The notes beneath the pieces are model-generated. The model did not search any database. It was not told the origin of the DNA and worked only from the letters and a program-made list of their open reading frames with translations. From the NCBI GenBank assembly GCA_002293625.1, contig DBDP01000129.1:1-13863 (forward strand): a stretch of DNA of 13,863 nt. The letters run 5' to 3'. Position 1 is the first letter of the stretch; every line of letters begins with the position of its first letter. This document shows positions 1 through 6,069 of the stretch, one piece after another. This DNA is from Clostridiales bacterium UBA929. Lineage in GTDB: Bacteria; Bacillota; Clostridia; Oscillospirales; UBA929. The position numbers and the translations under genes were made by a program.

Positions 1-35
1 GACTTGGGTCACTACATAACAGGGAGGGGTGCGGC

Positions 36-1199
36 ATGAAAAAAAAACTCGCGCTGGTATTAGCGGTTCTGCTGCCCCTCTTGCTTCTGACGCTCCCGCG
101 AGCGGCAGCCGACCAGCCTTTGTATTTCATGGTTGTAAACAACACCGTAACCACTATTGGTCCGGAAGGTCCGCCATACGGTCTTTATATGTCGGGCGAA
201 TGGATGATGGTTCCCCTCAGTCCGCTGACCGACGCGTCAAACGGTTTAAGACTCCATTCTGTGTGGTCGGAGCAAGACAAACGCCTCACCATCTATGACG
301 GCAGCGGAGCGCAGCTGACCTTCGAATACGGGCAAGGAACGGCGTTCAGCGGATCGGAGCAGTACACCGCTCCGTTGCAGCGGTTTAACGCGCGGTATTT
401 TGTGCCGGTCGACCTAATCTGCGAAATCTTCGGGTTATACCGCGGCGAGGAGACGGAAACCGAATGGGGCGTGATGGTGCGTATATCTGCGCTCCCTCTT
501 CAGTTTGAGGATGACGAATATCTGCGAATCTTCCGCAGTAACATCCAAGACGCTTACGACGAATACATGCGGGAGAACGCGCCGCCGTCCCCGCGACCGG
601 GCGTTTCTTCCCCGTCTCCGATCAACCCCTCGCCAAGTTCTCCGCCCAGTCCGTCCGCGCCGGTGTTGAATTCCGTTTCGGTCTACCTTACCTTTAACGG
701 CGCGCCGAACGCTTCGACCGCACCGCTGCTGGATTTTTTGGAGCAGAACGACCTGCCGGCGCTCTTCTTCCTGCCGCCCGAGAGCATCCAAAGCGATCCG
801 GCATTGACGCGGCGGATTGTCGCGCTGCATCACGCCGGGCTGCTGCTGGACGTTCCCGAAGGGGAAGCGTTGCTCGGTGCCATCCACGACGGCAACGATC
901 TGTTGCGCGAGACCGCTTTAGTCAAAACATGGTTCGTCCGCACGGAAAACGCCCCGTCCGATTCGATGGGTTACCAGTTTTGGGGCGAAACCGTTTCCTT
1001 TTCGGAGGAAGAAACCGCCGAAGATATAATAAAAAGCGCGGAACCCCTTTTGGTAAAAACGAAAGAACCCTCCACCGTCGTGTTTTCGTTTCCGCACTGC
1101 GAAAACGTTCTCGAAGCGCTCAAAACCCTAACTCAGTTGTTTGGCGAGCACGAAAGCGAACTGGACGTAATCTTGCCGGGCGAATTGCCGGACGTTTGA
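36..1199 (+). CDS. Secreted protein: copper-amine-oxidase-like N-domain plus degenerate NodB (polysaccharide deacetylase) domain
   Basis: 387 residues, starting at the ATG 6-7 nt after AGGGAGGGG (21-29). Residues 1-25 are a signal peptide (KKK, a long Leu/Val/Ala core, a cut after RAAA), so the protein is exported or surface-held. Residues about 30-150 look like the copper amine oxidase-like N-terminal (stalk) domain common in Clostridia, with repeated strand pairs and a YFVPVDLI-type segment. Residues about 183-210 are a Pro/Ser linker. From about 214 the chain follows the NodB fold: TFNGAPN (219-225) lies where TFDDGPN is expected, followed by a helix and an ALFFLPP strand. Both metal/catalytic aspartates are replaced (N221, G222), and the usual HxIGNHTxxH motif is HAGLLLD (266-272), so the second-motif histidines are gone. 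It probably binds glycan or acts as a structural relative rather than deacetylating; that is inference. nagB follows 59 nt downstream. Confidence 0.8.
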   Translation: MKKKLALVLAVLLPLLLLTLPRAAADQPLYFMVVNNTVTTIGPEGPPYGLYMSGEWMMVPLSPLTDASNGLRLHSVWSEQDKRLTIYDGSGAQLTFEYGQGTAFSGSEQYTAPLQRFNARYFVPVDLICEIFGLYRGEETETEWGVMVRISALPLQFEDDEYLRIFRSNIQDAYDEYMRENAPPSPRPGVSSPSPINPSPSSPPSPSAPVLNSVSVYLTFNGAPNASTAPLLDFLEQNDLPALFFLPPESIQSDPALTRRIVALHHAGLLLDVPEGEALLGAIHDGNDLLRETALVKTWFVRTENAPSDSMGYQFWGETVSFSEEETAEDIIKSAEPLLVKTKEPSTVVFSFPHCENVLEALKTLTQLFGEHESELDVILPGELPDV

Positions 1200-1258
1200 C
1201 ACATATACCATGTGCAACGCATATTATGAATCATTAGATTTTGAGAGGAAGATGCGCC

Positions 1259-1966
1259 ATGAAGGTTATCCTGACGCAAAGCTATGAGGAGAGCGCCGAG
1301 AAGGGCGCGGAAGTGATTCTGAGCGCGCTGTCGCGCAAGCCCGACCTTCTGCTGGGGTTAGCCACCGGCGACACGCCGGTGGGGATTTACCGCCGTATCT
1401 GCGAGGCGCATAGCGCCGAAAAAGCAGATTTTTCCCGCGCGAGCAGTGTAAATTTAGACGAATACGTCGGCTGCCGCGAGGAAAACAGCTACCGCCGCTT
1501 TATGGACGACAACCTGTTTTCAAAAATCAACATACCCCGCGAACGCATCACCATCGCCGACCATACCGCCGACCCCGCCGCCGAGGTGGAGAGACTGCGC
1601 GGGTTTTTTGAGACCCATACCGTAGACTTACAGCTTTTGGGGATCGGTCCGAACGGACACATCGGCTTCAACGAACCGGACGACGCGCTGGAGCCTCTTG
1701 TTCACATCACGCCGCTCGCAAAATCCACGATGGACGCCAACGCGCACTGGTTCGCCGACGGCGTCGTCCCCGAACGCGCCATCACAATGGGAATGGGCGA
1801 TATTTTACGCGCCCGCTCAATCCTCCTTGTGGTGAAGGGGGAGAGCAAGCGCGCTGTTTTGCGTGAACTGCTGGACGGCGGAAAGGTTACGACGCGTAAC
1901 CCGTCCACCTTCCTGCTTCTGCACCCCGACGTGACGCTGATCACGGAAAAGTCTCTTACGGTCTAA
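1259..1966 (+). CDS. nagB: Glucosamine-6-phosphate deaminase NagB
   Basis: 235 residues, the usual length for Gram-positive NagB. It converts glucosamine-6-phosphate to fructose-6-phosphate and ammonia in the cytoplasm, linking amino sugars to glycolysis. The family motifs are present: GLATGDTPVGIY (phosphate loop; most relatives have G or S where this has D), NLDEYVG with the general-base Asp at residue 67, and GIGPNGHIGFNEP with the ring-opening His at 134, close to the Bacillus subtilis form GIGRNGHIGFNEP. The ATG at 1259 is chosen over a TTG 18 nt upstream because GAGAGGAAG (1244-1251) lies 7 nt before it. Its end overlaps the end of the convergent TraX-like gene by 11 bp. No amino-sugar operator or glmS-type leader was seen upstream. 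Confidence 0.93.
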   Translation: MKVILTQSYEESAEKGAEVILSALSRKPDLLLGLATGDTPVGIYRRICEAHSAEKADFSRASSVNLDEYVGCREENSYRRFMDDNLFSKINIPRERITIADHTADPAAEVERLRGFFETHTVDLQLLGIGPNGHIGFNEPDDALEPLVHITPLAKSTMDANAHWFADGVVPERAITMGMGDILRARSILLVVKGESKRAVLRELLDGGKVTTRNPSTFLLLHPDVTLITEKSLTV

Positions 1967-2699
1967 TCAATAGCGCCGCCGCGTACAGAACCAGCAAATG
2001 CACCGGGTAGAACAGATACAAAATCTTTCTCGCGGCGTTGCCGCCGCGTCCTTTCGCTCCCGAATAGGCGCTGATTGGGATTACCGCCGCGACCGCGCCC
2101 ATGGATATCGCGGCATTCCTAAACAGGCTGCCGGAGAACATCATCGTCACGGCCAGCAGCAACGCACCGACCGCCAGAGCCACGGCTATCTGGCGGTTTT
2201 GCTTGCGGAAAAAGTAAAATACATAGATATAGTATACGCCGAAAAAGCCGTAATCGGCATTAATCAGCGTAGCGGCTATCCCCGCCGCGAGAATCGCCGC
2301 GAGTGCTGCCTCTTTGCGCCCCTGTGCCGCGAAGGTATCAAACAGCATTATGCCAAGCAGCCCTAAAAAGAGGGTGAAGCCCACATTCTGCGCCGAAAGG
2401 TTCACCCAACCGCCCAAAAATACAAGGTCGTCCGTGGTATTGCTCACGACAGAAATGAAAAAGTCAAAGGGAACCTCGCTGATAAGGGCGAAAATCCCCA
2501 ACCGGAGCAGATACTTTTTTGCGTTCCGCGTGTAAAAAAGCCCTTCCGCAATCATGAAGCAAAAGAGCGGCATCGCGACCCGCCCCACCGTACGGCAGAG
2601 GAGATACACCGGCAGCGGCATCTCGCTGCCGAGCGCCGCGCCGACATGGTCGATCACCATCGTGACGACCGCGATGATTTTCAACGCAAAGGCGGACAC
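1956..2699 (-). CDS. TraX-family multi-pass membrane protein
   Basis: 247 residues with about seven or eight hydrophobic membrane segments. The N-terminal pattern (ALKIIAVVTMVIDHVGA, then RTVGRVAMPLFCFMIAEG and an YLLRLGIFALISEVPFD segment) is characteristic of the TraX family, named after the F-pilin acetylase; chromosomal Firmicute members are of unknown role and may be membrane acyltransferases. No conjugation genes are nearby, so a pilus role is unlikely. The start is a GTG directly abutting the TAG stop of the DUF1292 gene (TAG then GTG with no gap), with GAGG about 8 nt before it inside the upstream gene, so translation is probably coupled. Its end overlaps the end of nagB by 11 bp. Confidence 0.8.
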   Translation of the reverse strand: MSAFALKIIAVVTMVIDHVGAALGSEMPLPVYLLCRTVGRVAMPLFCFMIAEGLFYTRNAKKYLLRLGIFALISEVPFDFFISVVSNTTDDLVFLGGWVNLSAQNVGFTLFLGLLGIMLFDTFAAQGRKEAALAAILAAGIAATLINADYGFFGVYYIYVFYFFRKQNRQIAVALAVGALLLAVTMMFSGSLFRNAAISMGAVAAVIPISAYSGAKGRGGNAARKILYLFYPVHLLVLYAAALLIRP

Positions 2700-3002
2700 C
2701 TATTCGTCCTCGTCTTCTTCGGCGTCTTCTTCCTCATCGTCTTCTATCCGCTCCAAGAAGAGATTGTACACCTCTTCAAGAAGCAGCTCGTCCTGTACTT
2801 CTTCCAGCATTTCTACGCCGTCAACCTCCACCGTCGTCATAATCACAACGGCGATTTCGTCTTCCGCGCTCTCCGGGTCGGACATGCCGAACGCCATATA
2901 GGTTTCGCCATCATGCTCCAGCGTGTCCAGATGCTCCAGCTCAACTTCGTTGCCTTCCTCATCGGTCAGTGTGATAAAATCGCTGCCGTATTCCTCGCTC
3001 AC
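2700..3002 (-). CDS. DUF1292 family acidic cytoplasmic protein
   Basis: 100 residues. The start is the GTG at 3002, not the open frame that continues upstream to 3146, because a perfect AGGAGG (3011-3016 on the minus strand) lies 8 nt before it and a promoter lies at 3047-3075. The chain has the DUF1292 (YrzB-like) pattern: FITLTDEEGNEVELEHLDTL, then YMAFG, then a VVIMTTVEVDG strand and a C-terminal helix. It ends in a run of Glu/Asp with almost no other residues (about 87-100). The family is widespread in Firmicutes and without a known function; in many genomes it lies near yrrK/mreC-type or alaS genes, which are absent here. It is the first gene of a two-gene unit with the TraX-like gene, which starts at the next base after its stop. 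Confidence 0.85.
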   Translation of the reverse strand: MSEEYGSDFITLTDEEGNEVELEHLDTLEHDGETYMAFGMSDPESAEDEIAVVIMTTVEVDGVEMLEEVQDELLLEEVYNLFLERIEDDEEEDAEEDEDE

Positions 3003-3046
3003 AGCGGTGTCCTCCTGCTTCTTTTGTTTTGTTGGATTCCGCCCGT

Positions 3047-3075
3047 ATTGTACACCATATGAAGGGTGATTGCAA
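3047..3075 (-). promoter_or_regulatory. Sigma-A-type promoter for the DUF1292-TraX pair
   Basis: On the minus strand, TTGCAA (3075-3070) is followed after 17 nt by TACAAT (3052-3047). It lies just past the end of vapC and about 45 nt before the GTG start at 3002, so the pair is transcribed independently of vapBC. Confidence 0.65.
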
Positions 3076-3078
3076 GGG

Positions 3079-3480
3079 TTAAACCATCCAATCTTCAATC
3101 GGCATCTCTTCCACATATTGAAACTCGCGGGTATTGTTTGTAACAAGAGCGAGACCGAGAGATTTTGCGTGGGCTGCTATCAGCGTATCGCGCTCTCCGA
3201 TCGGTTTTCCGGCACGTTTTAACTTAACCCGCACCCTCCCGTACTCGGTAGCTGCCAGAGTGTCAAATGGGAGTGTATCCACCGTAGCGAAAAAAGCGCG
3301 TAGAGTTTCTGCGTTCTCTTCCGGCATTTTGCTATTTTCAACGCCGTACCATAGTTCTGCTTCGGTTATGGCGGAAATCGCGAGACCAAAAGGGTGTTCG
3401 GCAATAAATCGGGCGCGGACTTTCTCGTTATTTTTGTTTATCACAAAAATACATGTGTTAGTATCAAGCATGTATTTCAT
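3079..3480 (-). CDS. vapC: VapC-type PIN-domain ribonuclease toxin
   Basis: 133 residues, the usual VapC length. VapC toxins are Mg-dependent RNases that cut tRNA or rRNA when not bound by VapB. The PIN acidic residues are in place: Asp6 in MLDTN, Glu42 in AELWYG, Asp98 in IGERDTLIAAHA; the C-terminal VTNNTREF motif is also present. It seems intact and catalytically competent. The start codon overlaps the vapB stop by 4 bp (ATGA at 3477-3480), the normal coupled arrangement. The RNA target cannot be read from sequence. Base composition looks more AT-rich than the neighbours, consistent with later acquisition. Confidence 0.92.
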   Translation of the reverse strand: MKYMLDTNTCIFVINKNNEKVRARFIAEHPFGLAISAITEAELWYGVENSKMPEENAETLRAFFATVDTLPFDTLAATEYGRVRVKLKRAGKPIGERDTLIAAHAKSLGLALVTNNTREFQYVEEMPIEDWMV

Positions 3481-3734
3481 AACAGCGATTCCCTGTCATT
3501 TTCATGGGTTGCGGTATATTTGGCGTCCTCCTGTCTTGCTTCTAGAATGGATTCATAGACATCATCGGTCAGCGGCTCGGAACGAAGAAAGTTTTCGAGT
3601 GCCTTATCGGTTTGATAGAGCATCACGATGTCACCAACCTTTTTAACGGCGACTTCCTTGCCGGGAAACCGGCAGAATTTAGGTAAACGGACAGCTTGGC
3701 TACCGCCGCTTGTAAATAATTTCGCTGTTTCCAT
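3477..3734 (-). CDS. vapB: VapB-type antitoxin (AbrB/SpoVT fold)
   Basis: 85 residues. The N-terminal part (KLFTSGGSQAVRLPKFCRFP then GKEVAVKKVGDIVML) is the swapped-hairpin AbrB/MraZ DNA-binding fold of VapB antitoxins; the C-terminal half is charged and should wrap around VapC. The ATG at 3734 is preceded by GAGGTGAT (3748-3741) at about 6 nt. It should repress its own promoter together with VapC, and it is translationally coupled to vapC by a 4-bp overlap. Confidence 0.9.
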   Translation of the reverse strand: METAKLFTSGGSQAVRLPKFCRFPGKEVAVKKVGDIVMLYQTDKALENFLRSEPLTDDVYESILEARQEDAKYTATHENDRESLL

Positions 3735-3754
3735 ATTCGCATCACCTCGGTAAT

Positions 3755-3783
3755 AGTATATACATGTGTAGCTACTTTGTCAA
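3755..3783 (-). promoter_or_regulatory. vapBC promoter with candidate operator
   Basis: On the minus strand TTGACA (3783-3778), a 17-nt spacer and TATACT (3760-3755) form a near-ideal promoter about 20 nt before vapB. The spacer holds an imperfect dyad, TACACATGTATA (3770-3759), and an adjoining perfect 8-bp palindrome GTAGCTAC (3768-3775). These are plausible VapBC binding sites, by analogy with other autoregulated TA loci. Confidence 0.75.
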
Positions 3784-3842
3784 GCGGTGAGGTATGAACC
3801 GCCCCGATCCGGCGAATACTTCCTTGTATAGGCATGTTGATC

Positions 3843-3927
3843 ATTGCCCGCTTCGCCTTGTGATGCCGCGCCAGAGGCGCCTGTTCACAAGAGCTTCACT
3901 CGTTCGCCTTGCAGGCGAACACGCAAT
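3843..3927 (-). repeat. Structured dispersed element, copy 1 (85 nt)
   Basis: Read on the minus strand it matches the copy at 10463-10545. The outer stem is ATTGC/GCAAT (3927-3923 with 3847-3843). Hairpin GTTCGCC/GGCGAAC (3920-3914 with 3908-3902) has loop TGCAA. A second stem CTTGTGA/TCACAAG (3891-3885 with 3863-3857) is topped by GCGCC/GGCGC with a 3-nt loop (3868-3880). In the 54-nt core after the first hairpin, 43 of 54 bases equal copy 2 without gaps, and several differences are compensating pair changes. It lies between the vapBC promoter and the 58-codon gene. Confidence 0.8.
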
Positions 3928-3961
3928 TCTCAACACTTCATTCACAGGGAGGTTGATACGA

Positions 3962-4138
3962 ATGAACCGGCACCGCTTTCACTCCGACATGGAGATGGCG
4001 TGGGAACTGCGCCCCGACACCGATGAAACGCCGGGTAGCCGCGCGCATACCAACCGTTTCACGAAGCCCGCTCCGCAGAATATGAAAAAAGCTGAAAAAC
4101 AGCCTGCGGATTTGAAAAACAGAGAAAACGGGAGCTGA
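3962..4138 (+). CDS. Hypothetical 58-residue protein upstream of ctsR
   Basis: I do not recognise this protein. A strong ribosome binding site, AGGGAGGT (3946-3953), lies 8 nt before the ATG at 3962; the open frame that continues upstream to 3794 runs through the structured repeat and is not supported. The product is small, soluble and charged: an acidic-then-mixed N-terminal half (HSDMEMAWELRPDTDETPG) and a basic, Lys/Asn/Gln-rich tail; there is no signal peptide, membrane segment or Cys pair. Codon use in the first half resembles the neighbours. It ends 21 nt before the first CtsR box. No clear promoter was found. It could be a real small protein or a chance frame; the ribosome binding site favours the former. 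Confidence 0.5.
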   Translation: MNRHRFHSDMEMAWELRPDTDETPGSRAHTNRFTKPAPQNMKKAEKQPADLKNRENGS

Positions 4139-4159
4139 CGCAGTCTCCCGCGTCATATT

Positions 4160-4176
4160 GGTCAGAACAGGTCAAT
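4160..4176 (+). promoter_or_regulatory. CtsR box 1 (upstream)
   Basis: GGTCAGA-ACA-GGTCAAT is a direct heptad repeat with the 3-nt spacing of the CtsR operator (RGTCAAA-NAN-RGTCAAA). It departs from consensus at a few bases and lies upstream of the -35 of the ctsR promoter. Confidence 0.6.
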
Positions 4177-4184
4177 TTTCAACA

Positions 4185-4213
4185 TTGCAGTCTGACCATT
4201 CCTGATGTATCAT
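4185..4213 (+). promoter_or_regulatory. ctsR operon promoter
   Basis: TTGCAG (4185-4190), a 17-nt spacer and TATCAT (4208-4213) give a plausible sigma-A promoter; transcription would start near 4219, inside CtsR box 2. The -35 is weak, the -10 differs from consensus at one base. Confidence 0.55.
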
Positions 4214-4215
4214 AT

Positions 4216-4245
4216 GGTCAGACTTAGTCAAACAAGAAGGTCAAA
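4216..4245 (+). promoter_or_regulatory. CtsR box 2 with an extra half-site
   Basis: GGTCAGA-CTT-AGTCAAA (4216-4232) has the CtsR heptads at the correct 3-nt spacing over the predicted transcription start. A third heptad, a perfect GGTCAAA, follows 6 nt later (4239-4245) and runs into the ctsR ribosome binding site. Binding here would block transcription and explains autoregulation by CtsR. Confidence 0.75.
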
Positions 4246-4260
4246 AAGGTGATGAGTCCA

Positions 4261-4704
4261 ATGGGTTTATCCGATATCATAGCGCAGTTTATCCTTTCGG
4301 GGCTGGAAAACTCCGACGGCGCGCTGGAGCTTTCGCGCGGCACCCTCGCGGAGCGCTTCGGCTGTGTCCCGAGCCAGATCAACTATGTGCTGACGACGCG
4401 TTTCACGCCGGAACACGGCTACATTATTGAAACCAAGCGCGGCGGCGGCGGGTATATCCGCATCACGCGCGTCCGGCTGTCGCCGCAGACGCTGATTATG
4501 CACACCGTCAACACCGTCGGCGAAAGTCTCGACGCCGCGACCGCTGCCGCGCTTTTAGAGAACCTGCGCGAGGTTTTGGAGGAGCCGCTCCCCGCCGTCA
4601 TCGGCGCGGCCTGTTCCGACCGCTCTCTGCGTTCTTTGGAGCAGCCGCTGCGCGACCAAATACGCGCTTCGGTTTTGAAGCAGTGCCTGTTACACATTTC
4701 ATAG
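4261..4704 (+). CDS. ctsR: CtsR, repressor of class III stress genes
   Basis: 147 residues, normal for CtsR. CtsR represses clp genes by binding heptad direct repeats and is released at high temperature and by McsA/McsB action. Residues about 1-60 hold the winged helix-turn-helix (LAERFGCVPSQINYVLTTRF), and the wing is TKRGGGGYIRI, whose Gly-rich loop is both the DNA contact and the heat sensor in B. subtilis CtsR. The C-terminal dimer/McsB-binding part is present. The ATG at 4261 is chosen because AAGGTGAT (4246-4253) lies about 7 nt upstream and the family begins near this point; the GTG/ATG at 4249/4252 are too close to it. First gene of ctsR-mcsA-mcsB-clpC; mcsA starts 13 nt after its stop. 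Confidence 0.95.
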   Translation: MGLSDIIAQFILSGLENSDGALELSRGTLAERFGCVPSQINYVLTTRFTPEHGYIIETKRGGGGYIRITRVRLSPQTLIMHTVNTVGESLDAATAAALLENLREVLEEPLPAVIGAACSDRSLRSLEQPLRDQIRASVLKQCLLHIS

Positions 4705-4717
4705 AAAGGGGAGCATT

Positions 4718-5056
4718 ATGTATTTCATTCACTCGATCCCGCAGCCCGACCCAAAACCCTGCCCCGCCTGCGGCATTACGCTTGCGGAGATTTCCCAAAG
4801 CGGGCGGGCGGGCTGCCCCGATTGTTACAGCTTTTTTTCCGATCGCCTGACTCCCTACATTCGCCGCGTCCACGGTCCGGCGGCGCATACCGGGCATATC
4901 CCCCGCAGCGCGGGAACACATATCGCCCAAAAGCGGAGGCTCGCCGAACTGCGCGAGCAACTGAATGCCGCCATCGCGCGGCAGGAGTTTGAGGAATGCG
5001 CAAAACTGCGGGACGAAATCGCGGCTCTCAGCGCAGGAGAGGAGGCGGAGAAGTGA
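4718..5056 (+). CDS. mcsA: McsA-like activator of McsB, short form lacking the first zinc module
   Basis: 112 residues, against about 170-185 in Bacillus. McsA is the zinc-binding partner and activator of the arginine kinase McsB. Present here: one double CxxC module (C15/C18 in CPACG, C33/C36 in CPDCY), the linker with LTPYIRRVHGPAAHTGHIPRS matching the family's L-P-x-(L/I)-x-R-x-H-G pattern, and a C-terminal UVR-type coiled helix pair (about 72-108) with QEFEECAKLRDEI. Absent: the usual N-terminal C-x2-C module of about 60 residues. ctsR ends only 13 nt upstream, so there is no room for the missing part, and AAAGGGGAG (4705-4713) marks the ATG. Its stop overlaps the mcsB start (GTGA). Confidence 0.88.
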   Translation: MYFIHSIPQPDPKPCPACGITLAEISQSGRAGCPDCYSFFSDRLTPYIRRVHGPAAHTGHIPRSAGTHIAQKRRLAELREQLNAAIARQEFEECAKLRDEIAALSAGEEAEK

Positions 5057-6045
5057 ATAACAGCATCGTATCCTACCGCGTGCGGCTCGCGCGTAACCTT
5101 CGCGGCATTCCGTTCCCGAACCGTATGGACGAGAAAGCCCGGAACGCGCTGATTGAAGGCATCGCGGAAACCGTTGCCTCCGCCGCCGCCGGGCAGGTGT
5201 TTGCCTATCTCCCGCTGGATCAAAACAATAAAGGGAAAGCGAGGGCGCTGACCGAACGGCACTTAATCAGCCCGGAGTTCGCGGCGGAAGACGCTCCGCA
5301 CGGCGTCCTGTTGTCGGGCGACAAGTCCCTCTCCGTCATGCTCTGCGAGGAAGACCATCTGCGCATCCAAGCCTTCGGCTCCGACCTCGCCGTATGTCTG
5401 ACGGCGGCGCAGGACATAGAAACCCTGATCGACGAAGCCTTCCCGCTGGCTTTTGACGAATCGCTCGGTTACCTCACCGCCTGCCCCACCAATCTCGGCA
5501 CGGGGCTTCGCGCTTCCGCGCTGATGCATCTGCCCGCCCTGACCGAAACGCACTCAATGCGCCGCCTGATCCAGCAAGCGGGAGCGTCCGGTCTTGCGGT
5601 GCGGGGAATATACGGAGAAGGAACGCAGGCGGCGTGGGGTTACTATCAAATCTCCAACGCCGTTACCTTGGGTCTGACCGAGCAGGAGATCATCGGGGTG
5701 CTGCGCGAGGTAACCGTGAAGATTGACGAGCGCGAACGTCAGGCGCGTCAGGCGCTCTACGACAACGACCCCGTTCGGATGGAAGACCGAATTTGGCGCG
5801 CTGCCGGCACGCTGACCCACGCCCGCCGCATCTCCACGCACGAGGCGATGGAAACCCTTTCGGTATTACGGATGGGAATCCCGCTCGGCATCTTCCCCGG
5901 TCTGGACGAAACGGCCGTCGATTCTATGGAAATCTGGCCGGGATGTCTGACCGAGGCGAAGGGACCGTTCAAGGACAAAGCCTCACGGGACGAAGCGCGC
6001 GCCGCGACGCTGCGCGAAGCGTTAAAAACTATCCATAACCCATAA
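5053..6045 (+). CDS. mcsB: McsB protein arginine kinase
   Basis: 330 residues. McsB phosphorylates arginines on proteins, marking them for ClpC-ClpP, and helps inactivate CtsR. It belongs to the guanido-kinase family: RVRLARNL near the start, CEEDHLRIQ (catalytic Glu99/Glu100 region), ACPTNLGTGLRASALMHLP with the conserved Cys144, and RGIYGEG. The allosteric phosphoarginine-binding motif RDxxRA is present as RDEARA (312-317). The start is the GTG at 5053, 7 nt after AGGAGG (5040-5045) and overlapping the mcsA stop by 4 bp; the upstream extension to 4996 is rejected. The protein begins about 20 residues later than B. subtilis McsB, but the core is complete. Confidence 0.95.
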   Translation: MNNSIVSYRVRLARNLRGIPFPNRMDEKARNALIEGIAETVASAAAGQVFAYLPLDQNNKGKARALTERHLISPEFAAEDAPHGVLLSGDKSLSVMLCEEDHLRIQAFGSDLAVCLTAAQDIETLIDEAFPLAFDESLGYLTACPTNLGTGLRASALMHLPALTETHSMRRLIQQAGASGLAVRGIYGEGTQAAWGYYQISNAVTLGLTEQEIIGVLREVTVKIDERERQARQALYDNDPVRMEDRIWRAAGTLTHARRISTHEAMETLSVLRMGIPLGIFPGLDETAVDSMEIWPGCLTEAKGPFKDKASRDEARAATLREALKTIHNP

Positions 6046-6069
6046 AAGCAACCCTATGGAGGAGATAAA

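Noticed and set aside
2700..3146. Longer DUF1292 frame starting at 3146
   Set aside because: It would overlap vapC and its promoter; the GTG at 3002 has a perfect AGGAGG 8 nt upstream and matches the family start.
3794..3961. Upstream extension of the 58-codon gene to 3794
   Set aside because: It would run through the structured repeat, and the good ribosome binding site is at 3946-3953.
4131..4151. Terminator after the 58-codon gene (GGGAG/CTCCC with a 10-nt loop)
   Set aside because: Short stem, long loop, no T-run.
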